Positions 21,201-29,431 of a stretch of DNA of 64,000 bases are shown one piece after another. A program made the translations under genes and the position numbers. The notes beneath the pieces are model-generated. The model made no database searches, was not told where the DNA came from, and saw only the letters and a list, made by a program, of their open reading frames with translations. Source of the stretch: Gallibacter intestinalis (lineage in GTDB: Bacteria > Bacillota > Clostridia > Peptostreptococcales > Anaerovoracaceae); NCBI RefSeq assembly GCF_014982745.1, contig NZ_JADCKA010000005.1, positions 1 to 64,000 on the forward strand, given 5' to 3'. How positions within the stretch are numbered: the stretch's first letter is position 1; each line of letters starts with the position of its first letter.

Positions 21201-21551
21201 GCGATGGTAAAAAATCCTAAGAAAACAGGCAAAAGAGACCGAGAGGCAAATCTGGACAGCGAATATAAGCTGGACGGATTCCTTTTGGGAGACAGTGGCG
21301 TTACAGAGGCCATAGACCCGGAGGGTAAAATCTTTAAAGGAAAAAACAGGATAATGAGCAAAACCGACTTTGATGCTTTGACCGGTGAAGTCATGAGTAA
21401 GGTAAAGGAAATGGCAGAGGAACTATCACAGGGAGAAATCGGCATTAAGCCTAAAAAGGTGGGTAATGTTGAAGCCTGTCAATATTGCACGTATAAGGGA
21501 ATTTGCAAATTCGACCTATCTGTTGAAGGATGCAGTTACAATATGATATAA
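18297..21551 (+). CDS. addB: AddB-like helicase-nuclease subunit with altered Walker A
   Basis: 1084 aa, close to AddB length. The start (NIFYG...ILIVPDQFTLQAEKD) and the C-terminal nuclease motif (QIDRFDIL then VIDYKSGKD) match the AddB subunit of the AddAB recombination nuclease. Cysteines for the Fe-S staple are present: FGKCPF and, near the end, C-x2-C-x5-C (CQYCTYKGIC). The P-loop is abnormal: where AddB proteins have G-x-x-G-x-G-K-S, this one reads GREDIDKS (residues 7-14). No addA follows; the next gene is unrelated. It probably acts in double-strand-break processing with an AddA encoded elsewhere. Confidence 0.82.
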   Translation: MLNIFYGREDIDKSKFIYEHTEGKTILIVPDQFTLQAEKDAFFYLHKDAFIDLDVMSFSRLGNRVLDKAGIRKNFIGLEGRQMLLTGIIAKRREQLEVFGGSALKQDFVSLVNNLISEFKQHEVSPANLNEAKSHIEEGSLLHRKLSEMQLIFEDYEAAIKDKYTDSEDKISLFAENMDKADFVKESSIWIYAFDSFTEKNLTVIKSLEKWAKAVNIVLTYSDEDKSSELFALTGRLINRFKRDYSDVQISKIDDAYKRKMSPDIAHIEKELFTAVPEITESAGGIKVVRAANIYNQAATAAAHVKSLVRARGYKYGDIAVISNDLENKGYLYKRVFEEYGMKLFIDNKRDITGHPVVMATVALLDVAERFYRREDVMKYIKSGLVLDAEEANSLEIYAERYGITRGRWIKPFTLGAGVYGDEGLKEIENIRKKVIEPIEAFCQEFKETENLSERVDAIIRHMEGRCAVVDKLNAMAESQDKAGMLEQSAQTVQIWDKMTDIFNQMKEIIGDEKISAREFSKLLNTGLSAVKLGLIPPGADSLIMGNMQRTRRNRVKAVVVLDASEGMLPMDRDEAGILSEEEKEILAENDIDICNMGSLMSMEESMAIYRNLSMAEEHLYMSYAASDNEGKGVEASQVFSEVCEMLKIKPEKDIFAEGNPENFIGGRDAAVNNLIGAMREIAEGKEEEDEGVKFDQRVWAEVFSWFSQSEDVQKIADAITERFGVGSSEGARAAELYRKTEEGILKVSPSRMEKFGKCPFAHFISYGLRPEEIKEYKVEAPEAGSIYHSCIMGVSQKLSEGLKEKGMDITDSNSPWMTVTRQDVEEMTEKMLSQIASEYNEGLLKRGNVEKYRYERIKEVCNDSIWMIIKQVRKGSIKDMMFEAGFGENKQLPALAATDKVLIEGQIDRFDILKDDYSKVIDYKSGKDSYNEAEAKAGVKLQLFIYLMASSGIDLKPGGAFYFHVKDAMVKNPKKTGKRDREANLDSEYKLDGFLLGDSGVTEAIDPEGKIFKGKNRIMSKTDFDALTGEVMSKVKEMAEELSQGEIGIKPKKVGNVEACQYCTYKGICKFDLSVEGCSYNMI

Positions 21552-21579
21552 TAACAAAGATATTCAGGAGGTAGAAAAT

Positions 21580-21996
21580 ATGAAAACAGAAGAAAGAAAA
21601 CAGATTGCAATTGAAAGCAGAAAAAGAGGATACAGCTGTTCTCAGGCGGTAACATGCGCCTTTAAGGACAGATATGGAATAGACGAGTCAACACTTCTTA
21701 AAATCAGTGAAGGTTTTGGCGGAGGCATCGCAGGCACTAAGGGCGTATGCGGTGCAGTTACTGCAATGGTTCTGCTTGCAGGACTTGAAAATGCAGACGG
21801 AAATACAGAAAAAGTTACAAGCAAGCAGGATACTTATAAAATAGGCAGCGGATTTATGGATGCCTTTGAAGAAAAGAACGGTTCTGTAATCTGCAGCAAG
21901 CTTAAAGGCCTTGATGGCGGCGAAATGCTCAGATCATGCAACGGCTGCATAGAGGATGCCATTGAGATAGTAAGCAAGTTTATTGGTGAAGAGTAA
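21580..21996 (+). CDS. C_GCAxxG_C_C family protein
   Basis: 138 aa. It carries the conserved cysteines that define this family: YSCSQAV near residue 21, GVCGAVTAM near residue 52, and two later cysteines (VICSK and RSCNGCIEDA). The family is presumed redox-active or metal-binding with no settled function. AGGAGG lies seven bases before the ATG. It is followed closely by the acyl-CoA synthetase pair. Confidence 0.88.
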   Translation: MKTEERKQIAIESRKRGYSCSQAVTCAFKDRYGIDESTLLKISEGFGGGIAGTKGVCGAVTAMVLLAGLENADGNTEKVTSKQDTYKIGSGFMDAFEEKNGSVICSKLKGLDGGEMLRSCNGCIEDAIEIVSKFIGEE

Positions 21997-22011
21997 AAGA
22001 GAGTACCGGCA

Positions 22012-23760
22012 ATGAACAAAGTTAAATATAAAGATAGTTTATATAATCCGAGAGAGATATCTGACTTAAGAGAACTTTTGGCGGAAAGCTTTGAAACTCA
22101 CGCAGATCAAGCGGCTTTCCTGTATAAGGATAAAAAAGTCGGAAAATTTGTGCCTGTTACATACAGCAGATTTGAAAAGGATATAAACGGCCTTGGTACC
22201 GCATTTATCGATATGGGTCTAAAAGGCGAAAAAATTGCCGTAATCGGTGAAAACAGCTATCCGTGGGTTGTTACATATTTTGCAACTGTAAACGGAACAG
22301 GGGTAATCGTACCTATAGATAGAGAGCTTAAGGCATTGGAAGTTGCAAACCTTCTCAGTCGTGCCGAAGTATCTGCGGTGGTATATTCCAAAAAGCTCAC
22401 AAAGACCATGAATGAAGTGATGAAATACGAGGATGCCATAAAAAGCATAAAGCATTTCATACGCATGGATCTGGAAGAAGATGAAGGCTATGAGCTTTCC
22501 TTTAAAAAGCTAATAGCAAAAGGCGAAAAGCTCATTGAAGAAGGCGATAGCAGATTTAAAGACGCTGAAATAGATAAAGATGCAATGACAGCCTTGCTGT
22601 TTACTTCAGGAACAACAGGCCTTGCAAAGGGCGTTATGCTAAGCCACCGAAATATATCGGCAAATGTCTATAACATGTCAAAGTATGTGCAGATTATGGA
22701 AAAAGGCATAGGCCTTTCGGTATTGCCGATGCATCATACATATGAAATGACATGTCACATAATGACTGGGCTTTACCAGGGGATGACTCTGGCAATTTGT
22801 GAAGGCCTTAAGCACATTCAGGAAAATATGGCAGAGATTCCGGCAAATGTAATGCTGGCTGTGCCTCTCATTTTTGAAATGATGCATAAAAAGATATGGA
22901 AAAAGGTAGAAAAAGCCGGTAAGGCGGACACCTTAAGGAAAATGGTAGAGCTTTCTAAAAAGTGGAAGCTATACAATCATCCTTGGATAACAAAGAAAAT
23001 CTTTGGACAGATTCACGAAGCTACTGGCGGTGCTATTTCTCTGTTTATTGCAGGGGGAGCTGCGATAAATCCTGCCGTAATTGAAGACTATCAGGCAATG
23101 GGATTTCCGATGATTCAGGGCTACGGTATGACAGAAAATGCCCCTATAATTGCGGTTAACAAGGACAGATACAGCAGACCTGCTTCCGTAGGACTGCCTA
23201 TGCCGGGTACAGAGGTAAAAATCGTCGATGAAGACGAAAACGGCATCGGTGAAATCATATGTAAAGGTCCTTCGGTGATGCTGGGTTATTATCACAATGA
23301 AGAAGCTACGGCGGAGGCCATAAGAGACGGATGGCTGTACACCGGAGACTACGGATATATGGATAAAGACGGATTCCTCTATGTTTCGGGAAGAAAGAAA
23401 AGCGTTATCGTTACCAAGAACGGTAAAAACATTTTCCCTGAGGAAGTTGAATATTATCTATCTAAAAGCGATTACATCGAAGAGGTATTGGTACACGGAG
23501 TGGATGGACCGAGAAACGATGATGTTATCGTAAAGGCTGAAATATATCCTAACTATCAGTTTATAAAGGACGAAAAGGGTGATATAAGCCACGAGGAGCT
23601 TCGTGCCCTGATGCAGTCCATAATAGACGGCGTAAATGAAAATATGCCGACATATAAGAGAGTAAAGCGTTTCGGGATAAGAGAGACTGACTTTGAAAAG
23701 ACGACTACAAGAAAGATAAAGAGACATCTCGAAAGCAATCTGAACGGAGGAGATCAGTAA
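22012..23760 (+). CDS. AMP-binding protein, long-chain acyl-CoA synthetase-like (copy 1)
   Basis: 582 aa. It has the adenylate-forming P-loop LLFTSGTTGLAKGVMLSHRN near residue 195, the QGYGMTENAP motif, the hinge GWLYTGDYGYMDKDGFLYVSGRKK and a C-terminal catalytic Lys region (TTTRKIKRH). It activates a carboxylic acid to an acyl adenylate and then probably an acyl-CoA. No membrane segment is visible. It is immediately followed by a paralogue (1-base gap). Confidence 0.88.
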   Translation: MNKVKYKDSLYNPREISDLRELLAESFETHADQAAFLYKDKKVGKFVPVTYSRFEKDINGLGTAFIDMGLKGEKIAVIGENSYPWVVTYFATVNGTGVIVPIDRELKALEVANLLSRAEVSAVVYSKKLTKTMNEVMKYEDAIKSIKHFIRMDLEEDEGYELSFKKLIAKGEKLIEEGDSRFKDAEIDKDAMTALLFTSGTTGLAKGVMLSHRNISANVYNMSKYVQIMEKGIGLSVLPMHHTYEMTCHIMTGLYQGMTLAICEGLKHIQENMAEIPANVMLAVPLIFEMMHKKIWKKVEKAGKADTLRKMVELSKKWKLYNHPWITKKIFGQIHEATGGAISLFIAGGAAINPAVIEDYQAMGFPMIQGYGMTENAPIIAVNKDRYSRPASVGLPMPGTEVKIVDEDENGIGEIICKGPSVMLGYYHNEEATAEAIRDGWLYTGDYGYMDKDGFLYVSGRKKSVIVTKNGKNIFPEEVEYYLSKSDYIEEVLVHGVDGPRNDDVIVKAEIYPNYQFIKDEKGDISHEELRALMQSIIDGVNENMPTYKRVKRFGIRETDFEKTTTRKIKRHLESNLNGGDQ

Positions 23761-23761
23761 G

Positions 23762-25561
23762 ATGTCATTTGAAAGAACCTGGTCCACTAAAGAGGCGGAC
23801 CGAAAGTGGGCGCAGGAAATAGCCGATTTGGTAAACAACGATCCGAGACCTGCTGTAAAGTATAAGGAATCAAGACCTATCACGGATATAAGGGACATGA
23901 TTTTATCAAGTACAGCCCTTTATCCGGATAATGTTGCCTTTTACGAAAAGGAAAAGAAGGGCGCACCTTACGGCAAAACCACATACAGGGAAATGACAGA
24001 AAAGATGAATGCCCTGGGAACTGCCCTTGTGGATCTTGGATTAAAGGATAAAAGGATAGCGATAATAGGAGCCAATTCCTCAAGATGGGCTCTTTCCTAT
24101 CTGGCAACAGTATGCGGCACAGGTGTTGTGGTGCCACTGGACAAGGAACTTCCGGCAGAAACTCTGGAGGAATTTATAACCCAGGCCCAGGTAAGTGCTG
24201 TTATTTTCGATAGAAAATACGAGGAAATGTTCAGAAGCATTAAAGAAAAGAACACCAATATGCTGGCTGTTCTCATAAACATGGATGCTGCCGAGGACAG
24301 CGCCATATCCCTTTCCTGGAACGGTCTTGTGGAAAGAGGTAGAGAGCTTATAGCTAAAGGCGACAGAAGATTTTTGGACGCGGAAATTGATACGGATGTA
24401 ATGAGCGTGCTGTTGTTTACTTCCGGTACAACAGGCAGGTCCAAGGGAGTTATGCTTTCCCAGAAAAACCTTGCCAGCGATATAATGCTTGCACCGACAA
24501 TTCTCAAGGTTAATTCCTATGATATATTCTTTTCCGTGCTACCAGTGCATCACACCTACGAGTGTACATGCGGATTTATGATGCCTTTGTATAAGGGGGC
24601 TGCCATAGCCTACTGCGAAGGCCTCAAGTACATAACTAAAAATCTCGAAGAAATTAAGCCTACTATGTTTTTGGGAGTTCCAGCCATATTTGAAAAGCTG
24701 TATAAAAAAATATGGCAAAATGTAAGAAAGAAGGGCAAGGAAAACACTCTCAAGAAGGTAATAGGTATTAACAATAAGACTAAAAAGGTCGGAATAAATA
24801 TCGGCAAGATATTCTTTAAGGATATTCTGGCTGTGTTTGGCGGCAGAATGAGGATAATGATATGCGGAGGAGCTGCAATAAGTCCGGAGGTTTTGGACGG
24901 GATAAGAGATTTTGGCATCAATGCTGTTCAGGGATATGGACTAACTGAATGTGCTCCACTGGCTGCGTTAAATCCTGATACTGCCCCTGTGGCATCATCC
25001 ATAGGAATCGAATTCCCGGGCATAAAGCTTGAGGTGCAAGATGTAAACGAAGAGGGCATCGGCGAGCTTTGCGTAAAGGGACCTAATGTTATGATGGGTT
25101 ACTACCAGATGCCTGAGGAAACAGCTGAGGTTGTTCAGGACGGATGGTTCCATACAGGAGACCTGGGATATATCGACGAGCAGGGATATGCATATATAAC
25201 AGGAAGAAAGAAAAATGTCATTATCACCAAAAACGGTGAAAATGTTTATCCGGAAGAGGTTGAATATACTCTCAACCTTTCCCCTATAATCGAAGAATCC
25301 ATGGTTTACCAGACAGAGGCGGAAAACAAAAACGATACAATTATCGCCGCTTCCATCGTTTTGGATATGGAAGGCGTGGAGGAATTCTACGGCGAAGATA
25401 TGTCTGACGAGGAACTGGAAAATCTGGTATGGGAGGTTGTTGACAAATACAACGCCATAAATCCTGTTTATAAGCAGATAAGAAAGATAAATGTCAGAAA
25501 GGCAGAGCTTAAGAAAAACACCTCCAAGAAAATCATAAGATTTGCGGAGGAAAACAAATGA
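23762..25561 (+). CDS. AMP-binding protein, long-chain acyl-CoA synthetase-like (copy 2)
   Basis: 599 aa, a paralogue of the preceding gene with the same order of motifs: LLFTSGTTGRSKGVMLSQKN, QGYGLTECAPL, DGWFHTGDLGYIDEQGYAYITGRKK and a C-terminal KKNTSKKIIRF. An N-terminal extension of about 40 residues is absent from copy 1. The two may differ in chain length or form a hetero-oligomer; that is inference. Its stop overlaps the next ATG (ATGA), so the racemase-like gene is coupled. Confidence 0.88.
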   Translation: MSFERTWSTKEADRKWAQEIADLVNNDPRPAVKYKESRPITDIRDMILSSTALYPDNVAFYEKEKKGAPYGKTTYREMTEKMNALGTALVDLGLKDKRIAIIGANSSRWALSYLATVCGTGVVVPLDKELPAETLEEFITQAQVSAVIFDRKYEEMFRSIKEKNTNMLAVLINMDAAEDSAISLSWNGLVERGRELIAKGDRRFLDAEIDTDVMSVLLFTSGTTGRSKGVMLSQKNLASDIMLAPTILKVNSYDIFFSVLPVHHTYECTCGFMMPLYKGAAIAYCEGLKYITKNLEEIKPTMFLGVPAIFEKLYKKIWQNVRKKGKENTLKKVIGINNKTKKVGINIGKIFFKDILAVFGGRMRIMICGGAAISPEVLDGIRDFGINAVQGYGLTECAPLAALNPDTAPVASSIGIEFPGIKLEVQDVNEEGIGELCVKGPNVMMGYYQMPEETAEVVQDGWFHTGDLGYIDEQGYAYITGRKKNVIITKNGENVYPEEVEYTLNLSPIIEESMVYQTEAENKNDTIIAASIVLDMEGVEEFYGEDMSDEELENLVWEVVDKYNAINPVYKQIRKINVRKAELKKNTSKKIIRFAEENK

Positions 25562-26646
25562 GGCAATATCCGAGACTTACTGTGGATATGAAAAAGCTTC
25601 GAGGCAATGTCAGAGCTGTAAAGAAACTTTGCGAAAACGCCGGGATATTTCCCGCCTTTGTGATAAAGGGTTGTAATGGAATTCCTGAAGCAATCAGGGC
25701 TGCAGCAGAGGAAGGAGCCGAGATGATAGGCTCATCAAGACTCGAACAGCTTAGGAGAGCTAAGGAAATCGCTCCTGATATAGAAAGGCTGATGCTTAGG
25801 ATACCGGCACCGTCGGAAGCTGCAGATGTAGTAGAGGTAGCCGATATAAGTCTTGTAAGCAGCTTAGAAGCCCTTGAGTTTTTAGATACTGAGGCAGGCA
25901 AACAGCATAAAAAGCATCAGGTAATACTTATGGCTGATTTAGGAGATTTAAGGGAAGGCTTTTGGGAAACAGATCAGCTAGTGCAGGCGGCAATCTACGC
26001 TGAGCAGAAGGCAGATAATCTGATTTTAGCAGGAGTCGGCACTAATCTAGGCTGCTACGGAGCAATAGATGTTACCGTGGAAAAGATGGATGAACTGGTG
26101 CAGGTAGCGGAAACTGTGGAAAGTGCCATAGGCAGAAGGCTTAAGTACATAAGCGGCGGCGGCACCACATCGATTCCGAGGGTGCTTGCTAAAGATATGC
26201 ATCCGAGAGTGAATATGCTGAGAATCGGCGAAGGCTGGCTTTCAGCAAGGGATCTTGAGGATATATGGCATTGTACCATACCCGGAGTTGAAAAAAACGC
26301 CTTCATCCTTGAGGCTGAAATATCAGAGATAAGAGATAAAGCATCATATCCCCAGGGAGTAATTAAATGCGACGCCTTCGGAAATGTTCCCACCTATGAA
26401 GATAGGGGCATCAGAAAAAGGGCGATAGCATCAGCGGGAAAGGTGGACTACGGTTACCCTGAAATGTTGGAGCCTTTGGAAGAAGGAATCGAAGTTTTAG
26501 GCGCTTCCAGCGATCATACCCTTCTTGATATTCAGGAGGCAAAGCGGGAGCTTAAAATTGGAGATATAGTTAAATTTGGAATGAAATACGCGAATACAGT
26601 TTTCGTCACGGGACGGGAGGATATCGCGAAAAACATAATTGAGTAG
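25558..26646 (+). CDS. alanine/ornithine racemase family PLP enzyme
   Basis: 362 aa. The fold-type III barrel begins with the PLP Lys in FVIKG near residue 37, followed by the conserved DLGDLREGFW, NLGCYGA, SGGGTTSIP and RIGEGW segments and the IKCDAFGNVPTYEDRGIRKRAI C-terminal domain. This arrangement is that of ornithine racemase of Stickland-fermenting clostridia rather than of ordinary alanine racemase. Ornithine racemase starts D-ornithine breakdown, but no D-ornithine aminomutase genes are seen here, so substrate is uncertain. Confidence 0.8.
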   Translation: MRQYPRLTVDMKKLRGNVRAVKKLCENAGIFPAFVIKGCNGIPEAIRAAAEEGAEMIGSSRLEQLRRAKEIAPDIERLMLRIPAPSEAADVVEVADISLVSSLEALEFLDTEAGKQHKKHQVILMADLGDLREGFWETDQLVQAAIYAEQKADNLILAGVGTNLGCYGAIDVTVEKMDELVQVAETVESAIGRRLKYISGGGTTSIPRVLAKDMHPRVNMLRIGEGWLSARDLEDIWHCTIPGVEKNAFILEAEISEIRDKASYPQGVIKCDAFGNVPTYEDRGIRKRAIASAGKVDYGYPEMLEPLEEGIEVLGASSDHTLLDIQEAKRELKIGDIVKFGMKYANTVFVTGREDIAKNIIE

Positions 26647-26662
26647 TGAAAGGAGTACACAA

Positions 26663-27136
26663 ATGACAGAAGAAGTATTGCTTACCAGGGAAGGACTGGA
26701 AAAGATAAAAGAGGAATATGAAACGGCGGTTTCCGTAACAAGAGCTGAGGTTGCTGAAAGGATCAAGGAAGCGAGAAGCTTTGGAGACCTTTCAGAAAAC
26801 GCTGAATACGACGCAGCCAAGGAAGAACAGGCAGAGCTTGAAGAGAGAATCAACAAGCTGGAAACAATGATAAGAAACGCCAAAGTTATCGACGAAGACG
26901 ACCTTGAAAAGGATGTAGTCAATGTTGGTAACACTGTTACTCTCAAGGAAAACGGTAAAGAAGAAGTTGTAGTTTATCAGATAGTTGGTTCCACGGAAGC
27001 AGATCCTTTCTCAGGAAGAATATCCAACGAATCAGAAGTGGGAAAAGCCCTTATCGGAGCTAAAATCGGTGAAACCGTTGAGGTTGAAGTTCCGGACGGT
27101 AAGATTTCCTACGATATACTCAAGGTAAGCAACTAA
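26663..27136 (+). CDS. greA: transcription elongation factor GreA
   Basis: 157 aa. The N-terminal coiled coil carries the SFGDLSENAEYDAAKEEQ tip with the acidic residues that reach into the RNA polymerase secondary channel and promote cleavage of backtracked RNA. The C-terminal FKBP-like domain contains the GRISNESEVGKALIGAKIGE segment. ATG 26663 has AAAGGAG upstream; an in-frame start at 26639 lies inside the previous gene. Next to lysS, as in many Firmicutes. Confidence 0.96.
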   Translation: MTEEVLLTREGLEKIKEEYETAVSVTRAEVAERIKEARSFGDLSENAEYDAAKEEQAELEERINKLETMIRNAKVIDEDDLEKDVVNVGNTVTLKENGKEEVVVYQIVGSTEADPFSGRISNESEVGKALIGAKIGETVEVEVPDGKISYDILKVSN

Positions 27137-27156
27137 TTTTAATGGGAGAGGTAACA

Positions 27157-28707
27157 ATGAGCGAAGAAAACAGAAACAACCAGCCGCAGGAAGCGGAAGT
27201 TCAGGAAACTGAAATAACTGAAGAAGAATTAAGCGAACAGAGACAGATAAGAAGAGAAAAGCTTAAGAAGCTTCAGGAAGCAGGAAGAAATCCTTTTATA
27301 GAAGAAAAGTGGGATGTAGACAACTACAGCCAGGATATAAAGGACAACTTTGAAAGCCTGGAAGGAAAGGAAGTATCCATCGCCGGTAGAATCATGGCTA
27401 AAAGAGGCATGGGTAAGGCTTCGTTTATAGACATTCAGGATAAGCAGGACAGAATCCAGGTATATGTAAGACAGGACGGCATAACTCCTGAGGAATACGA
27501 ATGGTTTAAAACCTATGATATAGGTGACATTCTCGGAGTAAAGGGCGAAGTGTTTAAGACTCGTCACGGAGAAATTTCCGTAAAGGCTCACGAGGTTAAG
27601 CTTCTTTCCAAGTCACTGCAGGTGCTTCCTGATAAGTGGCACGGTCTTAAGGACACAGATCTCAGATACAGACAGAGATATGTTGACCTTATCATGAATA
27701 AGGATGTAAGAGACACTTTCGTAAAGAGAGCGGCTATCATCAAGGAAATCAAAAGAGTTCTGGAAGAGGACTTCGGATATCTGGAAGTGGATACACCAAT
27801 CCTCACTACAATAGCCGGAGGAGCAAACGCAAGACCGTTTAACACTCACCACAACACTTTGGATCTTGATATGAAGCTGAGAATTTCCAACGAGCTTTAT
27901 CTTAAGAGACTTATCGTCGGTGGTCTTGACAGAGTATATGAAATGGGCAAGATGTTCAGAAACGAAGGTATGGACAGAAACCACAACCCTGAATTCACTT
28001 CCATGGAATGCTACATGGCCTATGCCAACATGGAAGATGTTATGAATGTTCTGGAACAGATTGTTTACAAGGCTGCAATGAAAGCAAACGGCACACCTAT
28101 TATCGAATACCAGGGCAAGCAGTTTGATGTAACTCCGCCTTGGAACAGAATCGATATGGCAGAAGCCGTTAAGAAGATAACAGGTGTTGACTTCTCCACA
28201 ATCGAAACCGATGAAGAAGCCAGAAAGGCAGCGGCCGATTATGGTATGGAAAACGAAGAGCTTAAAGACTGGACAAGGGGCAAGATTATCGCAGAAATGT
28301 TTGAAGAATACTGCGAAGATGCTCCAGGATTTATGGACGGTCCTATCTTCGTAACAGGTCATCCGGTGGAAATTTCACCTTTGGCCAAGAGAGATCCTGA
28401 GGATCCTCGTATAACAAGAAGATTTGAAGCGTACATCAACGGATGGGAAATCGCAAATGCCTTCTCCGAGCTTAATGACCCTATCGATCAGTATGAAAGA
28501 TTTAAGGTTCAGCAGGCTCAGTTGGATGACGGTACAGATGATGAGGCACATCCGATGGATGAGGATTTTGTAAATGCCCTTGAGGTTGGTCTGCCACCTA
28601 CAGGCGGCCTTGGTATCGGTGTTGACAGAATCATTATGCTTATCACAAACGCGCCTTCCATCAGGGACGTAATACTGTTCCCGACAATGAAACCGCTTGA
28701 AAAATAG
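27157..28707 (+). CDS. lysS: lysyl-tRNA synthetase (class II)
   Basis: 516 aa. An N-terminal OB-fold anticodon-binding domain is followed by the class II core: motif 1 region (DTPILTTIAGGANARPF), motif 2 (KMFRNEGMDRNHNPEFT) and motif 3 (GLGIGVDRIIMLITN). It charges tRNA-Lys. ATG 27157 is chosen because GGGAGAGG is placed correctly, whereas ATG 27142 has none. It ends the long transcription unit and is followed by a terminator. Confidence 0.96.
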   Translation: MSEENRNNQPQEAEVQETEITEEELSEQRQIRREKLKKLQEAGRNPFIEEKWDVDNYSQDIKDNFESLEGKEVSIAGRIMAKRGMGKASFIDIQDKQDRIQVYVRQDGITPEEYEWFKTYDIGDILGVKGEVFKTRHGEISVKAHEVKLLSKSLQVLPDKWHGLKDTDLRYRQRYVDLIMNKDVRDTFVKRAAIIKEIKRVLEEDFGYLEVDTPILTTIAGGANARPFNTHHNTLDLDMKLRISNELYLKRLIVGGLDRVYEMGKMFRNEGMDRNHNPEFTSMECYMAYANMEDVMNVLEQIVYKAAMKANGTPIIEYQGKQFDVTPPWNRIDMAEAVKKITGVDFSTIETDEEARKAAADYGMENEELKDWTRGKIIAEMFEEYCEDAPGFMDGPIFVTGHPVEISPLAKRDPEDPRITRRFEAYINGWEIANAFSELNDPIDQYERFKVQQAQLDDGTDDEAHPMDEDFVNALEVGLPPTGGLGIGVDRIIMLITNAPSIRDVILFPTMKPLEK

Positions 28708-28719
28708 TAAATGTGTTTT

Positions 28720-28752
28720 AGGCAGCTCTTTAAACAGGGCTGTCTGTTTTTA
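28720..28752 (+). terminator. Rho-independent terminator after lysS
   Basis: AGGCAGCTC (28720-28728) pairs with GGGCTGTCT (28737-28745), 9 bp including two G-U pairs, followed by GTTTTTAATATTTT. Confidence 0.8.
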
Positions 28753-28810
28753 ATATTTTATCAATTTTATATGGAGGAAAAGCCATTTGAATATAATTTT
28801 AAGAAATTAA

Positions 28811-29200
28811 ATGATAAAAGATCATTATGAAGAGGAAAATCTTATACGCGAAGCTTTCTGGAACTACTATACACCTGCCTGCGCAGATCATTAGCTCAAT
28901 GTGCGTTAAATCACATATTAAGGGTGATGATGGATGTAAATACGACATTGTAACCTTGGGACCTATAGGCGTGCTGCCGGAATATCAGAACAGAGGCATC
29001 GGAGCATTGCTGCTTGACCGCTCAAAAGTGATAGCAAAAGAGTTAGGATATAAAGCGATTGTTCTCTGTGGTGATCCTGATTATTACAGAAGGCATTAAT
29101 TTGTTCCTGCGGAACAATATCTTATCCGCAATTCAGATAATATGTTCATGGTATAAAAATGCAAAAACGCTTTGAGCAGCTGGCAGGTAAAGTAAGACCG
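28811..29200 (+). pseudogene. decayed GNAT N-acetyltransferase
   Basis: Pieces of one GNAT gene lie in different frames. ATG 28811 opens a frame that reads like an acetyltransferase N-terminus (EEENLIREAFWNYY) and stops at 28894. The core (LGPIGVLPEYQNRGIGALLL, acetyl-CoA motif) continues in the frame of 28827 and stops at 29099. After that stop the same frame still reads conserved-looking FVPAEQYLIRNSDNMFMV and hits further stops, and a LAGK-like piece is in a third frame. The segment between the first and second pieces is too short for the family, suggesting an internal deletion. A degraded gene rather than a sequencing error is likely. Confidence 0.78.
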
Positions 29201-29342
29201 GCTGTGCTGAAATAGTATAACCGGTATATCAGTTTAGATATCCATTGTTTGCATATCTGCACCCCTGCAAAGAAAATCTGATTTTAAAGGCATCGGGATT
29301 GCAGATATGTTTTATTGTATCGCTTGTGCGACAAAGTTGAAA

Positions 29343-29371
29343 TTGATTTGAATTTCTTATGAATGTATCAT
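29343..29371 (+). promoter_or_regulatory. Candidate promoter of the haemoprotein-binding surface gene
   Basis: TTGATT (29343-29348), a 17-base spacer and TATCAT (29366-29371) lie 60 bases before the ATG. The rest of the gap after the pseudogene (29200-29340) shows nothing I recognise; no clear Fur box is visible. Confidence 0.45.
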
Positions 29372-29431
29372 AATAAATGGTTAGGAAAGACTAACTTAAT
29401 GCGATTAAATTTTAACAGATAGGAGAATTCA

